Assembly: GCF_004784465.1 (NCBI RefSeq)
Contig: NZ_SRRU01000006.1
Coordinates: 62,001 to 126,000, forward strand
Source of the DNA: Streptomyces griseoluteus
GTDB lineage: Bacteria; Actinomycetota; Actinomycetes; Streptomycetales; Streptomycetaceae
Reading direction: 5' to 3'
Length of the DNA: 64,000 bases
Shown: piece after piece, positions 52,467-61,828 of the stretch
Numbering within the stretch: position 1 is the stretch's first letter
How the letters are laid out: each line of letters opens with the position of its first letter
The notes under the pieces: model-generated
Told to the model about the DNA's origin: nothing
Databases searched by the model: none
What the model saw: only the letters and a program-made list of their open reading frames with translations
Position numbers and translations under genes: made by a program

Positions 52467-53054
52467 ATGGCCAAGACCAGTACGACGACCCAGGGGCTTC
52501 GCACGGCGATCGAGCGCAGCGGCTACTACCCGGCCCTCGTGGCCGAGGCGGTGGAGGCCGCTGTCGGCGGCGAGGCAGTTCGGTCGTACCTGGTCCACCA
52601 GGAGACCACGTTCGACCAGAACGAGGTCCGCCGGCATGTCACCGTCCTCGTCCTGACCGCCAACCGCTTCATCGTCAGCCACACCGACGAGCAGGCCGCC
52701 GACGGCACTTCCCCGACCCCGTACGCCACCACGTCCACCGAGTCCGTGAAGATCGGCCGGATCTCCTCCGTCGTGGTCAGCCGGGTCGTCGCCAACCCCG
52801 AGCAGTACACGCCGGGCACCCTGCCCCGCGAGGTCGTCCTCACCATCGGCTGGGGCGCGGTCAGCCGCCTCGACCTGGAGCCCGCCGCGTGCGGCGACCC
52901 GAACTGCGAGGCCGACCACGGCTACACCGGCAGCTCCACCGCCGACGACCTCAGCCTGCGGGTGAGCGAGGCCGGGGACGGCCCGGAGACCGTGCGCCAG
53001 GCGCTCGCCTTCGCGCAGTCCATCTCCGAGGCGACCGCGGACGTCACCCGCTGA
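52467..53054 (+). CDS. DUF5998 family protein
   Basis: A 195-residue conserved actinobacterial protein of unknown function. Conserved parts are TTTQGLRTAIERSGYYPALVAEAVEAA, YLVHQETTFDQNEVRRHVTVLVLTANRFIVSHTDE and the Asp/Cys pair in ACGDPNCEADHGY, which could bind metal. The start is ATG 52467: TAGGAT (52454-52459) ends 7 bases before it, so the mRNA is probably leaderless, and an ATG at 52458 lies inside that box. The stop overlaps the next gene (TGATG). Confidence 0.83.
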   Translation: MAKTSTTTQGLRTAIERSGYYPALVAEAVEAAVGGEAVRSYLVHQETTFDQNEVRRHVTVLVLTANRFIVSHTDEQAADGTSPTPYATTSTESVKIGRISSVVVSRVVANPEQYTPGTLPREVVLTIGWGAVSRLDLEPAACGDPNCEADHGYTGSSTADDLSLRVSEAGDGPETVRQALAFAQSISEATADVTR

Positions 53055-54244
53055 TGTCCCAGCCCTCTCCCTGGGACGCCCTGGAACCCCTCGCCCTGTC
53101 CTCCGCCCCGCTGCCCGAGTACGGCCACGGCTCCCTCGCCGACCTGCTGCCCACCCTCGCCGCCGGCCTGGGCGTCCCCGGCATGACCCCCGCCATCACC
53201 GAGCTGACCCCCGCCGACCGGGTCTGCGTCTTCCTCGTCGACGGCCTCGGCTGGGAGCAGCTGCGCGCCCACCCCGACGAGGCGCCGTTCCTTAACTCCC
53301 TGCTCGGCAGTTCGCGCGGCGGCACCGGCCGCCCCCTCACCGCCGGTTACCCGGCGACCACCGCGACCTCGCTGGGCTCCGTCGGCACCGGTCTGCCGCC
53401 CGGCGCGCACGGCCTGCCCGGCTACACCGTGCGCGACCCGGACACCGGCGGGCTGATGAACCAGCTCCGTTGGCAGCCCTGGACCCCGCCGCACGCCTGG
53501 CAGCCGTACCCGACCGTGTTCGAGCTGGCCGACCGCGCCGGGGTGCACGCCGCCCAGGTGTCCTCGCCGCACTTCCAGAACACCCCGCTCACCAAGGTCG
53601 CGCTCAGCGGCGGCACCTTCGTCGGCAGCCTCGCCGGCGAGGAGCGCATGGACCTCGCGGCCCAGCAGCTCGCCGCCGGTGACCGCTCCCTGGTCTACAC
53701 GTACTACGCCGAACTCGACGGCGCCGGCCACCGCTACGGCATCGGCTCCGACACCTGGCGCGGCCAGCTCATGTACGTCGACCGGCTCGCCCAGCGCCTG
53801 GCCGAGCAGCTCCCCCCGCGCAGCGCGCTCTACGTCACCGCCGACCACGGCATGGTCGACATCCCCTTCGACGAGGAGCACCGCATCGACTTCGACGAGG
53901 ACTGGGAGCTGCGCGCCGGTGTCTCCCTCCTCGGCGGCGAGGGCCGCGCCCGGCACGTGTACGCGGTGCCCGGCGCGGCGAACGACGTGCTGACCTGCTG
54001 GCGAGAGGTCCTCGGCGACCGCTTCTGGATCGCCTCCCGCGACGAGGCCGTGCAGGCCGGCTGGTTCGGGCCGCACGTCGACGAGCGCGTGTACCCGAGG
54101 ATCGGTGACGTGGTCGCCGCCGCCTACGACGACGTGCTGATCACCGCCTCCGAGCGCGAGCCCAAGGAGTCGCTGATGGTCGGCAACCACGGCTCGATGA
54201 CCCCCGCCGAGCAGCTCGTCCCCCTCCTCGAAGTCCGTTCCTGA
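53054..54244 (+). CDS. Type I phosphodiesterase/nucleotide pyrophosphatase
   Basis: Alkaline-phosphatase superfamily enzyme of 396 residues. Metal ligands are seen in VFLVDGLGWEQL (Asp), the nucleophile threonine in AGYPATTATSLGSVGTG, then AELDGAGHRYG (Asp, His), TADHGMVDI (Asp, His) and VGNHGSM. There is no signal peptide, so it probably acts on cytoplasmic nucleotides or phosphodiesters. Start is ATG 53054, overlapping the preceding stop, which suggests coupled translation with the DUF5998 gene. Confidence 0.9.
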   Translation: MSQPSPWDALEPLALSSAPLPEYGHGSLADLLPTLAAGLGVPGMTPAITELTPADRVCVFLVDGLGWEQLRAHPDEAPFLNSLLGSSRGGTGRPLTAGYPATTATSLGSVGTGLPPGAHGLPGYTVRDPDTGGLMNQLRWQPWTPPHAWQPYPTVFELADRAGVHAAQVSSPHFQNTPLTKVALSGGTFVGSLAGEERMDLAAQQLAAGDRSLVYTYYAELDGAGHRYGIGSDTWRGQLMYVDRLAQRLAEQLPPRSALYVTADHGMVDIPFDEEHRIDFDEDWELRAGVSLLGGEGRARHVYAVPGAANDVLTCWREVLGDRFWIASRDEAVQAGWFGPHVDERVYPRIGDVVAAAYDDVLITASEREPKESLMVGNHGSMTPAEQLVPLLEVRS

Positions 54245-54284
54245 ACTTTCCACCCTCCTCTCGCCGAAAGGTGCTCAACCCCTC

Positions 54285-54935
54285 ATGTCCGAGCTGGTGT
54301 TCTTCTCCGGAACGATGGACTGCGGGAAGTCGACCCTGGCTCTGCAGATCGAGCACAACCGCTCGGCGCGAGGACTCCAGGGCCTGATCTTCACGCGGGA
54401 CGACCGCGCCGGCGAGGGCAAGCTGTCCTCCCGCCTCGGCCTGGTCACGGACGCGGTCGAGGCGATGCCGGGCATGGACCTGTACGGCCATGTCGTCGCC
54501 CTGATGTCGCGCGGCGGCAAGGTCGACTACGTGATCGTGGACGAGGCCCAGTTCCTCGGCCCCGAGCAGATCGACCAGCTCGCCCGCGTGGTGGACGACC
54601 TGGACCTCGACGTCTTCGCCTTCGGTATCACCACCGACTTCCGCACCAAGCTCTTCCCCGGCTCCCAGCGCCTGATCGAGCTCGCGGACCGGATAGAGAC
54701 GCTCCAGGTCGAGGCGATGTGCTGGTGCGGCGCCCGCGCCACGCACAACGCCCGTACGGTCGGCGGCGAGATGGTGGTGGAGGGCGAGCAGGTGGTGGTC
54801 GGCGACGTCAATCGCCCCGCCACTGCCGTCGGCTACGAGGTCCTGTGCCGCCGCCACCACCGCCGCCGGATGACCGCCTCCTCCACCCAGGCCGGCGCCC
54901 TCTCCCCGGACGTCCTGCCGGTGACCTCCGCCTGA
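54285..54935 (+). CDS. tdk: Thymidine kinase
   Basis: Salvages thymidine by phosphorylation, 216 residues, type II (TK1-like) family. The P-loop is GTMDCGKST at 9-17 (K15), the catalytic glutamate follows in VIVDEAQFLG (D86, E87), and zinc ligands are in MCWCGA and LCRRHH. The lasso region is intact. Start is ATG 54285, with AAAGG about 10 bases before it. The last 15 residues beyond the zinc site are a species-specific tail. It is 40 bases after the phosphodiesterase and may share its transcript. Confidence 0.95.
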   Translation: MSELVFFSGTMDCGKSTLALQIEHNRSARGLQGLIFTRDDRAGEGKLSSRLGLVTDAVEAMPGMDLYGHVVALMSRGGKVDYVIVDEAQFLGPEQIDQLARVVDDLDLDVFAFGITTDFRTKLFPGSQRLIELADRIETLQVEAMCWCGARATHNARTVGGEMVVEGEQVVVGDVNRPATAVGYEVLCRRHHRRRMTASSTQAGALSPDVLPVTSA

Positions 54936-54936
54936 T

Positions 54937-55737
54937 CTACCCGCGCGGCCTGGGCACCGTCCCCACCCTGCGCGCCACGCCGAACCGGGCCCCCTGCGGG
55001 TCCGCCACCGTGGCGACTCTGCCGTACGGGCCGTCGTGCGCCGGTTCCAGCAGCCGGCCGCCGAGGTCCAGCACCTGGCGGACCGTGGCATCGGTGTCCG
55101 CCACCTCGAAGTGCGGCAGCCAGTGCGCGCCCAGGGCGCGGGGGAGACCGTGCCCCATCCCGCGCAGGGCCACCACCGGACGGCCCCCGCTGCGCAGGGT
55201 GATGTGGTCCGGGGCCGACGGCGGTTCGGCCTCGTAGCCGAACACCCGCGCGTAGAACGTCGTCACGCGCACCGCCGACACCGTCCGCAGCTCGGTCCAC
55301 GCGGGCAGGCCCGGTCCGCGGGCGCCCTTGGGGGCGGGGTGGGCCCAGGCGGTGCAGAAGCCGAAGACCGCGCCGGAGGGGTCGGCGGCGATGGCGACCC
55401 GGCCGCTCTCACCCGCGTCCAGCGGGCCGACCGCCACCGTGCCCCCCGACAGCCGCACCCGCTCGGCGGTGAGGTCCACGTCGTCCGAGGCGAGATAGGG
55501 CGTCCAGGCGGCCGAAAGCCCCGCGTCCGCGGGGAGTTGGTGGATGACGGCCACCTCCCGGCCGCCCACCGACGCCCGCACCGGGCGGCCGGGCGGGCCG
55601 GCCCGGAACTCCCAGCCGAACACGGCCCCGTAGAACTCCTCGGCGGCGTCCGCCGCCCGCGTCATCAGGCTCACCCAGCACGGCGTGCCGGGCGCGTGCG
55701 GCGCTCGTGGGCCGGCCGACTCCGGTGCCTCGGTCAT
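54937..55737 (-). CDS. VOC-family protein, two glyoxalase-type domains
   Basis: A 266-residue protein with two VOC/glyoxalase modules. The first (about 16-125) reads PCWVSLMTRAADAAEEFYGAVFGWEF to DPSGAVFGF. The second (about 145-255) reads WTELRTVSAVRVTTFYARVFGYEAE to DPQGARFGV. Such double-VOC proteins include antibiotic-binding and lyase-like types. Metal ligands are not obvious, so enzymatic activity is uncertain. Start is ATG 55737. It is convergent with the thymidine kinase gene, one base apart. Confidence 0.87.
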   Translation of the reverse strand: MTEAPESAGPRAPHAPGTPCWVSLMTRAADAAEEFYGAVFGWEFRAGPPGRPVRASVGGREVAVIHQLPADAGLSAAWTPYLASDDVDLTAERVRLSGGTVAVGPLDAGESGRVAIAADPSGAVFGFCTAWAHPAPKGARGPGLPAWTELRTVSAVRVTTFYARVFGYEAEPPSAPDHITLRSGGRPVVALRGMGHGLPRALGAHWLPHFEVADTDATVRQVLDLGGRLLEPAHDGPYGRVATVADPQGARFGVARRVGTVPRPRG

Positions 55738-56022
55738 CGCTCACTCTCTCTCCGGTCCCTCATGGGGGCCGCGTCGCATCCGCTCCCCGCGGGCCGGGCC
55801 GGTAGCCCGCGCCCGCGTGCCCGGGCCGCCCCCGGTACGGGGTGGCACGCGGACCGGCGGAAGGTCCGGTCGGCCGCCGTCCGCCCTCCGGGCGATGACC
55901 GGCGAGCGCCGCCGAACGCACACTGTGTGCCCGATACCGTACGCCGTGTGACCGGGGCTGTCCGGCCGAGCAGAGTAGTGGCAGCCGGGCGTGGCGGCCA
56001 CCCCGTGCGCGAGGATGGCGTT

Positions 56023-56865
56023 ATGACAGTCATCATCACCGCCGCCGAACTGGCCCGGGACCTGGCCGGACCGACCCCGCCGACGCTGCTGGACGTGCGC
56101 TGGCAACTGAGCGCGCCGGACGCCCCCGCCTTCGACGCCCGCGCCGCCTACGAGGCCGGCCACCTGCCCGGCGCGGTCTTCGTCGACCTGGACCGGGAGC
56201 TGGCCGCGCCCCCCGGCCCGCGCGGCCGCCATCCCCTGCCGGACCTCGCGGTGTTCGGCGCCGCGATGCGCCGCGCGGGCGTCTGTGCCGGCACCCCGGT
56301 CGTCGTGTACGACGGCGGCCAGGGCTGGGCGGCCGCCCGCGCCTGGTGGCTGCTACGGGCGACGGGTCACCCGAACGTGAGGGTGCTCGACGGCGGGTTG
56401 ACGGCATGGGAGGGCCCGCGGTCCACGGAGGTACCGGCCCCGGCCCAGGGCGACTTCGAGCCCCTGCCGGAGCCGGCCGGAGTCCTCGACGCGGACGGCG
56501 CGGCCCGACTCGCGGGCTCCGGCGTGCTGCTCGACGCCCGCGCGGGGGAGCGGTACCGGGGCGAGGTGGAGCCCATCGACCGGGTCGGCGGCCACATTCC
56601 GGGCGCGTTGTCGGCCCCGACCACGGAGAACGTCGGCCCCGACGGCCACTTCCTCCCCGCCGCCGACCTCCGCGACCGCTTCAAGGCCCTCGGCGTCTCC
56701 GGCGACGCCCCGGTCGGCGTCTACTGCGGCTCCGGCGTCTCCGCCGCCCACGAGGCGCTGGCCCTGGCGATCGCGGGCATCCCGGCCGCCCTGTACGTGG
56801 GCTCGTGGTCGGAGTGGTCCAACGACCCGTCCCGCCCGGTCGCGGTGGGGCCGGACCCGCGCTGA
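56023..56865 (+). CDS. Sulfurtransferase (rhodanese/3-mercaptopyruvate type)
   Basis: A 280-residue enzyme with two rhodanese domains; the N-terminal one is inactive and the C-terminal one carries catalytic C235 in VYCGSGVSAAHE. The CGSGVS loop is typical of 3-mercaptopyruvate sulfurtransferases. The first domain reads LLDVRWQL, HLPGAVFVDLD and VVYDGGQGWAAARAWWLL. ATG 56023 lies 7 bases after a -10-like GAGGAT (56011-56016). A shared hairpin separates it from sepH. Confidence 0.9.
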   Translation: MTVIITAAELARDLAGPTPPTLLDVRWQLSAPDAPAFDARAAYEAGHLPGAVFVDLDRELAAPPGPRGRHPLPDLAVFGAAMRRAGVCAGTPVVVYDGGQGWAAARAWWLLRATGHPNVRVLDGGLTAWEGPRSTEVPAPAQGDFEPLPEPAGVLDADGAARLAGSGVLLDARAGERYRGEVEPIDRVGGHIPGALSAPTTENVGPDGHFLPAADLRDRFKALGVSGDAPVGVYCGSGVSAAHEALALAIAGIPAALYVGSWSEWSNDPSRPVAVGPDPR

Positions 56866-56874
56866 GAAAGCGTG

Positions 56875-56904
56875 AGGGGTGGAGCGCACCCACGCTCCAC
56901 CCCT
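56875..56904. terminator. Bidirectional terminator between sulfurtransferase and sepH
   Basis: AGGGGTGGAGCG (56875-56886) and CGCTCCACCCCT (56893-56904) form a perfect 12-base stem. Confidence 0.85.
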
Positions 56905-56922
56905 ACGGTCCTGCTACTCCTG

Positions 56923-57963
56923 CTATTCCTGCTTCTTGCGCCGGGTGCCGAACACGATCTCGTCCCAGCTCGGTACGGCGGCCCGGCGGCCGGGGCGCAC
57001 CCCGTCGGCCTCGGCCTGACGGTCCGTCGCGCCGGTCAGCCGGTCGCGGTGGCTGGAGACGGCACGGGGCATCAGTACGTCCGCGTAGGCGGAACCGGCC
57101 GACGCGGCGGACGCCGGAGGCTCCTCCTCCATGACCTCCTCGGCCGGCTCCTCCGGAGGCTCCGGCGGCCGCTCGGGCACCACCAGGTCACCCCGGAAGC
57201 TCGGCACGGCCTCCAACAGGCTGGTCAGGGAGTCGCGTTCACCCGTGGACTCCTCGACGGGCTCGGACGGCTGCGCGGGCAGACTGAGCCGCTCGCGGTC
57301 GCCCCGGTCCAGCGCGCGGTCCATGCCGCGGTCACGCGGCAGCCGTGCGATACGCGGGACGAACGGGAAGCTGGGCTCCGGCACCGCGAGGTCGTCGGAC
57401 TCGCCGATCAGCGAGCGCGCCTCGTCGTCGACGGCCTGGACGAGCCGCCGGGGCGGGTCGTACGTCCAGCTCGCCGAGTGCGGTTCGCCCGCGACCAGGT
57501 AGACGAGCAGGACCTCCCACGTGCCGTCGTCGCGGCGCCAGGAGTCCCACTGGACGGTGTCCTTCTCCGCGCCCCGCAGCAACAGCCGCTCCTGCACGGC
57601 CTCGCCGAGCAGCGGGCCGGAGTTCTCGCCGGGGCGGCGGACGGGGGTCTTGCGGGCGCGCTCGGCCATGAAGGCGCGCTCGGCGAGCACCGGCCCCTCG
57701 AAGCGGCGGACCCGGTCGACGGGGATGCCGGCGAGCTGGGCGACCTCTTCCGCGGTGGCACCGGCTCGTATCCGCGCCTGGATGTCACGGGGGCGGAGGT
57801 GGCTCTCCACCTCGATCTCGATCTGGCCGAGGCGGGGGCGGTCACCGCGCACGGCGGCGCGCAGCCGCTCGTCGATCGGAAGGGTGTACTCCGTCGCGTC
57901 GGCAGCCTTGAGCACCAGCCGTGTGCCGTCATTCGAGACGGCCACGACACGCAGTTCGGGCAT
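56923..57963 (-). CDS. sepH: Cell-division protein SepH
   Basis: FtsZ-associated positive regulator of cell division in actinobacteria, 346 residues. The N-terminal domain (DUF3071) begins MPELRVVAVSNDGTRLVLKAADATEYTLPIDERLRAAV and contains a helix-turn-helix (HLRPRDIQARIRAGATAEEVAQLAGIPVDRVRRFEGPVLAER), the part known to bind FtsZ. The middle is acidic and disordered. The conserved C-terminus is WDEIVFGTRRKKQE. Start is ATG 57963 with GGAGGTCC a few bases before. Confidence 0.94.
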   Translation of the reverse strand: MPELRVVAVSNDGTRLVLKAADATEYTLPIDERLRAAVRGDRPRLGQIEIEVESHLRPRDIQARIRAGATAEEVAQLAGIPVDRVRRFEGPVLAERAFMAERARKTPVRRPGENSGPLLGEAVQERLLLRGAEKDTVQWDSWRRDDGTWEVLLVYLVAGEPHSASWTYDPPRRLVQAVDDEARSLIGESDDLAVPEPSFPFVPRIARLPRDRGMDRALDRGDRERLSLPAQPSEPVEESTGERDSLTSLLEAVPSFRGDLVVPERPPEPPEEPAEEVMEEEPPASAASAGSAYADVLMPRAVSSHRDRLTGATDRQAEADGVRPGRRAAVPSWDEIVFGTRRKKQE

Positions 57964-58444
57964 GGGGACCTCCCGGATGGTGCCTGCCGACGTCACGTGC
58001 GTCGCTGCTTCCGCTAGTCGAGTGTGGCCTGCCCGAGCGCAACCTGCCACAACCTTGCCGAGTTGCCCGGCGTGTCGGGCGCGAGCCGGGCACCGCCGTT
58101 ATGGCACGGTTACCTGTTCGCAACGCTGAGTGACGAACTTCATCACCCTGTGCAACTTTCCCCCTCCTGGCGGCCCTGCGGGGCTCCGGACATCCCGATG
58201 GGACACCGGTGCCCAGGGCTCGCAACAGTACTCCATTCGGGCCATGCGCGTCGTTCGGCGCGCCCGTCAACTTCTTCCGGGGGGTGCGACTTGGCCGCTC
58301 GTGGGTGGGTTCCGGACGTCACCAACGTGGCGAAGTTCACGCAATCCGGCGAAACGGAACTAATGGTTTCGTTCGCACGTCCCTCACTCGTCACATGTCG
58401 GCAGCGGCCGGCACCGAGCGAGGGAAAGGCAGCGGGTTCCGGGT
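57964..58444. other. sepH-membrane protein intergenic region
   Basis: A 481-base divergent stretch. It contains CGAAAC-N10-GTTTCG (58350-58371), an inverted repeat that may be an operator or part of an ECF-type promoter (GGAAC at 58356). No gene is seen. Confidence 0.45.
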
Positions 58445-59212
58445 ATGCGTGAAACGCCCGATGCGGGTCGTAAGCGATTCGACCTGAACGTCCCCCAGGT
58501 CGCGGGCAGCGCGCTCGCGGCGGTCGTGGCGGCCAAGATGGCTTCCTACTTCGGGGTGTACGGCACGATCCTGGGCGCCGGAGTGGTCAGCATCGTCGCC
58601 ACCTGCGGCGGCTCGGTCTTCCAGCAGTTCTTCCGGCGTACGGGCGAGCAACTCCGCGAGGCCCGGGACCCCGCCCGGTCCCGCACGCCGGCCGTCGCCG
58701 GTCAGCCGGCGGCGCAGCGGGAGCCGGGGCCGGGAGAGTTCACCGAGGGCACCGTGTACCGGGCGAAGGTCAAGAGCTGGAAGCGCCCGCTGCTCGCGGC
58801 CGCCCTGGTCTTCGGGGTCACCATGGGCGGCATCACCGTCTTCGAGGCGGCGTCCGGCAACAGCTTCAGCGGCGGCTCGGGCACCACGGTGAGCGACGCG
58901 GTCGGCGGCCACAACTCCTCCCACCGCCGCGGGGGCGACGACCCCGCGCCCGCCACCACGCCTTCCGGCAGCACGGGCCCCACCGGGGAGACCCCGGCCG
59001 GGGGCGGCTCCGCCACCACCCGGCCGACGACGCCCGAGACGCCCCGAACCCCGAGTGACGGGCCGAGCGGCGTGCCCGGCGGGGACGCGACCAGCCCGGC
59101 CCCCGCGCCGAGCGAGGGCGCGACCGACCCGGCACCCACTACCCCAGAACCCTCCGCAAGTAGTCGTTCTGGAACAGCCGTTCCGGGTCCAGCCGGTTCC
59201 GCAATGCCGTGA
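58445..59212 (+). CDS. Membrane protein with proline/threonine-rich C-terminus
   Basis: A 255-residue protein I cannot assign to a function. It has two transmembrane segments (about 23-50, AALAAVVAAKMASYFGVYGTILGAGVV-like, and about 116-135), then a long Pro/Gly/Ser/Thr-rich tail likely outside the cell. Start is ATG 58445. The tail overlaps the end of the convergent flavoprotein gene by 74 bases, so the last 24 residues (TTPEPSASSRSGTAVPGPAG...) are encoded on top of it; the true stop may have been lost here. Confidence 0.75.
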   Translation: MRETPDAGRKRFDLNVPQVAGSALAAVVAAKMASYFGVYGTILGAGVVSIVATCGGSVFQQFFRRTGEQLREARDPARSRTPAVAGQPAAQREPGPGEFTEGTVYRAKVKSWKRPLLAAALVFGVTMGGITVFEAASGNSFSGGSGTTVSDAVGGHNSSHRRGGDDPAPATTPSGSTGPTGETPAGGGSATTRPTTPETPRTPSDGPSGVPGGDATSPAPAPSEGATDPAPTTPEPSASSRSGTAVPGPAGSAMP

Positions 59213-60455
59213 ACTCGGTGAAGCGCGGATACACCCCTTCGAGGTACCCGGCGTCCCGCGTGTGCACCTTCCCCCAGTGCGGCCGCCCCTCGTGCGCGGT
59301 GAACACGCGCTCCGCCGCGCTGAAGTACGCCTGGTACGGGGTGCCCCGGAACATGTGGACCGCGATGTAGGCGCTGTCCCGGCCCGAGGCGGTGGACAGG
59401 GCGATGTCGTCGGCCGGGGCGGTACGCACCTCGACCGGGAAGCTGACCCGCAGTCCGGACCGCTCGATCACCGCGCGCAGCTCCCGCAGCGTCTCGGCCA
59501 CGGCCGCGCGCGGCACCGCGTACTCCATCTCCACGAACCGCACCCGGCGCGGCGAGGTGAACACCCGGTACGGGATGTCGGTGTACGACCGCGCGGACAG
59601 GGCCCGGCTGGAGACCCGGGCGATGGCCGGTACGGAGACGGGGGCGGCGCGCCCCACCCACTGGACCGCCTGGAAGACGCCGTTGGACAGGAACTCGTCC
59701 TCGAACCAGCCGGCCACCCGGCCCACCGGCTGCGCGGGGCCCTCGCTGCGGTTGTTGCGCTTGGTGTTGGTGCTGCCGGTGTGCGGGAACCAGTAGAACT
59801 CGAAGTGCTCGTTTTCCGCCCAGAGTTGGTCGAACTCCGCCAGCACCCGGTCGAGCGGCATCGGCTCCTCGCGCGCGGTGAGCAGGAACAGCGGCTCGAC
59901 GGCGAGGGTCAGCGCGGTGACGACGCCGAGCGCGCCGAGGCCGATCCGGGCGGCCGCGAAGATCTCGGGGTTCTGCCCGGCGGAGCAGGTGAGCACCGAG
60001 CCGTCGGCGGTGACGAGTTCGAGCCCGGTGATCTGGGCGGCTATGGAGCCGGACTCCCGGCCGGTGCCGTGGGTGCCGGTGCTGGTGGCCCCGGCGAGGG
60101 TCTGCTCCATGATGTCGCCCATGTTGGTGAGCGACAGACCCTCGCGCGCCAGCGCCGCGTTGAGCCGCTTCAGCGGGGTGCCCGCCTCGACCGTGACGGT
60201 CATGGCGGCGCGGTCGATGGCGCGGATGCCGGTCAGCAGATCGGGGCGGATCAGCACCCCGTCCGTGGCGGCGACGGAGGTGAAGGAGTGCCCGGTGCCC
60301 ACCGCCTTCACCCGCTGCCCGCGTTCGGCGGCCGCGCGCACCTCGGCGGCCAGCTCCTCGACCGAGGCCGGTGTCACCTGCCGGGCGGGCCGGGCGGTGA
60401 CATTGCCGCCCCAGTTACGCCACGTTCCGTGCTTCCCGTTCGCCGTGCTGCCCAA
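59139..60455 (-). CDS. FAD-dependent sugar-lactone oxidase-like protein
   Basis: Flavoprotein of the D-arabinono-1,4-lactone/alditol oxidase family, 438 residues. The FAD domain (about 20-185) has KAVGTGHSFTSVAATDG, with the histidine that binds FAD covalently in this family, and GATSTGTHGTG. An ALO domain follows (about 200-435) with HFEFYWFPHTGSTNTKRNN, YWGK-like HWGKVHT and LDPERLFQNDYLRRVLG at the end. The start is TTG 60455 (MGSTANGKHGTWRNWGGN), overlapping the preceding MFS gene by 41 bases; no ATG or GTG upstream fits. Confidence 0.85.
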   Translation of the reverse strand: MGSTANGKHGTWRNWGGNVTARPARQVTPASVEELAAEVRAAAERGQRVKAVGTGHSFTSVAATDGVLIRPDLLTGIRAIDRAAMTVTVEAGTPLKRLNAALAREGLSLTNMGDIMEQTLAGATSTGTHGTGRESGSIAAQITGLELVTADGSVLTCSAGQNPEIFAAARIGLGALGVVTALTLAVEPLFLLTAREEPMPLDRVLAEFDQLWAENEHFEFYWFPHTGSTNTKRNNRSEGPAQPVGRVAGWFEDEFLSNGVFQAVQWVGRAAPVSVPAIARVSSRALSARSYTDIPYRVFTSPRRVRFVEMEYAVPRAAVAETLRELRAVIERSGLRVSFPVEVRTAPADDIALSTASGRDSAYIAVHMFRGTPYQAYFSAAERVFTAHEGRPHWGKVHTRDAGYLEGVYPRFTEFTALRNRLDPERLFQNDYLRRVLG

Positions 60456-61653
60456 CGGTGCCTCCCCGCCCCGTGACCGGCCTGCGCAGCCGGCGGTACC
60501 CGAGGAAACCGACCACGACCGCGGCGGCCCCGGCGGCCACCGGGACCCCGTACCCGGCGCGCGCGCCGGCCGCGTCGATCACCCAGCCCGCCATGGCGGA
60601 GCCGAGCGCGACCCCGACCGCCAGACCGGTACTCACCCAGGTCATGCCCTCGGTGAGGTTCGCGCGAGGTACGTGCTTTTCGATGAGGGACATCGTCGTG
60701 ATCATCGTCGGTGCGATGGACAGCCCCGCAACGAACAGTGCCGCGGCCAGAAGTGCCAGGTTTCCGACCAGTAGGAGTGGGATCATACTCATGGCCATCG
60801 CGCCCACGCCCAGGAGCCACCGGCGCTGCGCCGGACCGGAGAAGCGCAGCAGCCCGAAGACCAGGCCCGCGACGCACGAACCGGCCGCGTAGAGCGCGAG
60901 GACCACGCTGGCCGCGCCCTTGTGGCCGCGCTCGTCGGCGAAGGCGACGGTGACCACGTCGATCGCGCCGAAGATCGCGCCCGTGGCCACGAAGGTCGCC
61001 ACCAGCACCTGGAGTCCGGGGGAGCGCAGCGCACTTCCGGTGCTGTGGTCCTCTCGCGGATGCGGCACCGGCTCGGTGCCGCGCTGGGCGGTCAGCCAGA
61101 AGACGCCGACGGCCAGGAAGCAGGCCGCGAGCAGCGGTCCGGCCTCCGGGAACCAGGCGGTGGAGAGGCCGATGGACAGGATGGGCCCGAAGATGAAGCA
61201 GACCTCGTCGACGACCGACTCGAACGAGTAGGCGGTGTGCAGCCTCGGGTCGCCGGCGTACAGGGCGGCCCAGCGGGAGCGGATCATCGCGCCGAGGCTG
61301 GGCACCGCGCCGACCCCGGCCGCGAAGGCGAACAGCGTCCAGTCCGGCCAGCCGAAGTGCGCGGCGAGCAGCAGTCCGGCGCCGGCCGCGAGCGCCACCA
61401 GGGTCGCGGGGCGCAGCACCCGGCGCTGTCCGTGCCGGTCCACCAGGCGGGAGATCTGCGGTCCGAGCACGGCGGCGGAGAGCGCCAGGGTGGCCGAGAG
61501 GGCTCCCGCGAGGCCGTAGCGGCCGGTGAGCTGGGAAATCATCGTGACCACGCCGATGCCCATCATCGACAGCGGCATCCGGCCGACGAGACCCGCGGCG
61601 GAGAAGCGCTTGGTGCCCGGTTCGGTGAACAGGGCGCGGTAGGGGCTGGGCAC
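60415..61653 (-). CDS. MFS transporter
   Basis: Major facilitator transporter of 412 residues, about 12 helices. It begins MPSPYRALFTEPGTKRFSAAGLVGRMPLSMMGIGVVTMISQLTGRYGLAGAL, a pattern common to actinobacterial exporters; motif A-like ISRLVDRHGQRRVL is present. It probably forms an operon with the flavoprotein, whose start it overlaps. Substrate unknown. Start is GTG 61653. It is divergent from hemH. Confidence 0.87.
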   Translation of the reverse strand: MPSPYRALFTEPGTKRFSAAGLVGRMPLSMMGIGVVTMISQLTGRYGLAGALSATLALSAAVLGPQISRLVDRHGQRRVLRPATLVALAAGAGLLLAAHFGWPDWTLFAFAAGVGAVPSLGAMIRSRWAALYAGDPRLHTAYSFESVVDEVCFIFGPILSIGLSTAWFPEAGPLLAACFLAVGVFWLTAQRGTEPVPHPREDHSTGSALRSPGLQVLVATFVATGAIFGAIDVVTVAFADERGHKGAASVVLALYAAGSCVAGLVFGLLRFSGPAQRRWLLGVGAMAMSMIPLLLVGNLALLAAALFVAGLSIAPTMITTMSLIEKHVPRANLTEGMTWVSTGLAVGVALGSAMAGWVIDAAGARAGYGVPVAAGAAAVVVGFLGYRRLRRPVTGRGGTVGQHGEREARNVA

Positions 61654-61828
61654 GGGGGGCTCCGTCTGGACTGCTCAGTAAGGCGCGAAGTAGGTGGATA
61701 CAGCTTACAAATCAGGTGACCCTAACGCAGCCGGTTTCCGGTCGGGACGAACTGGTGTGAAGACCTGCTTTCCTGGCGCGGCCCCGTGCCGTTTCCGCCC
61801 CGTCAGTGGCGGGTGGCAGGATCGAGTC

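Noticed and set aside
58350..58378. ECF-sigma-type promoter (GGAAC at 58356, CGTC near 58378)
   Set aside because: Spacing is 17 bases with a poor -10. Kept only as an inverted repeat in the intergenic note.
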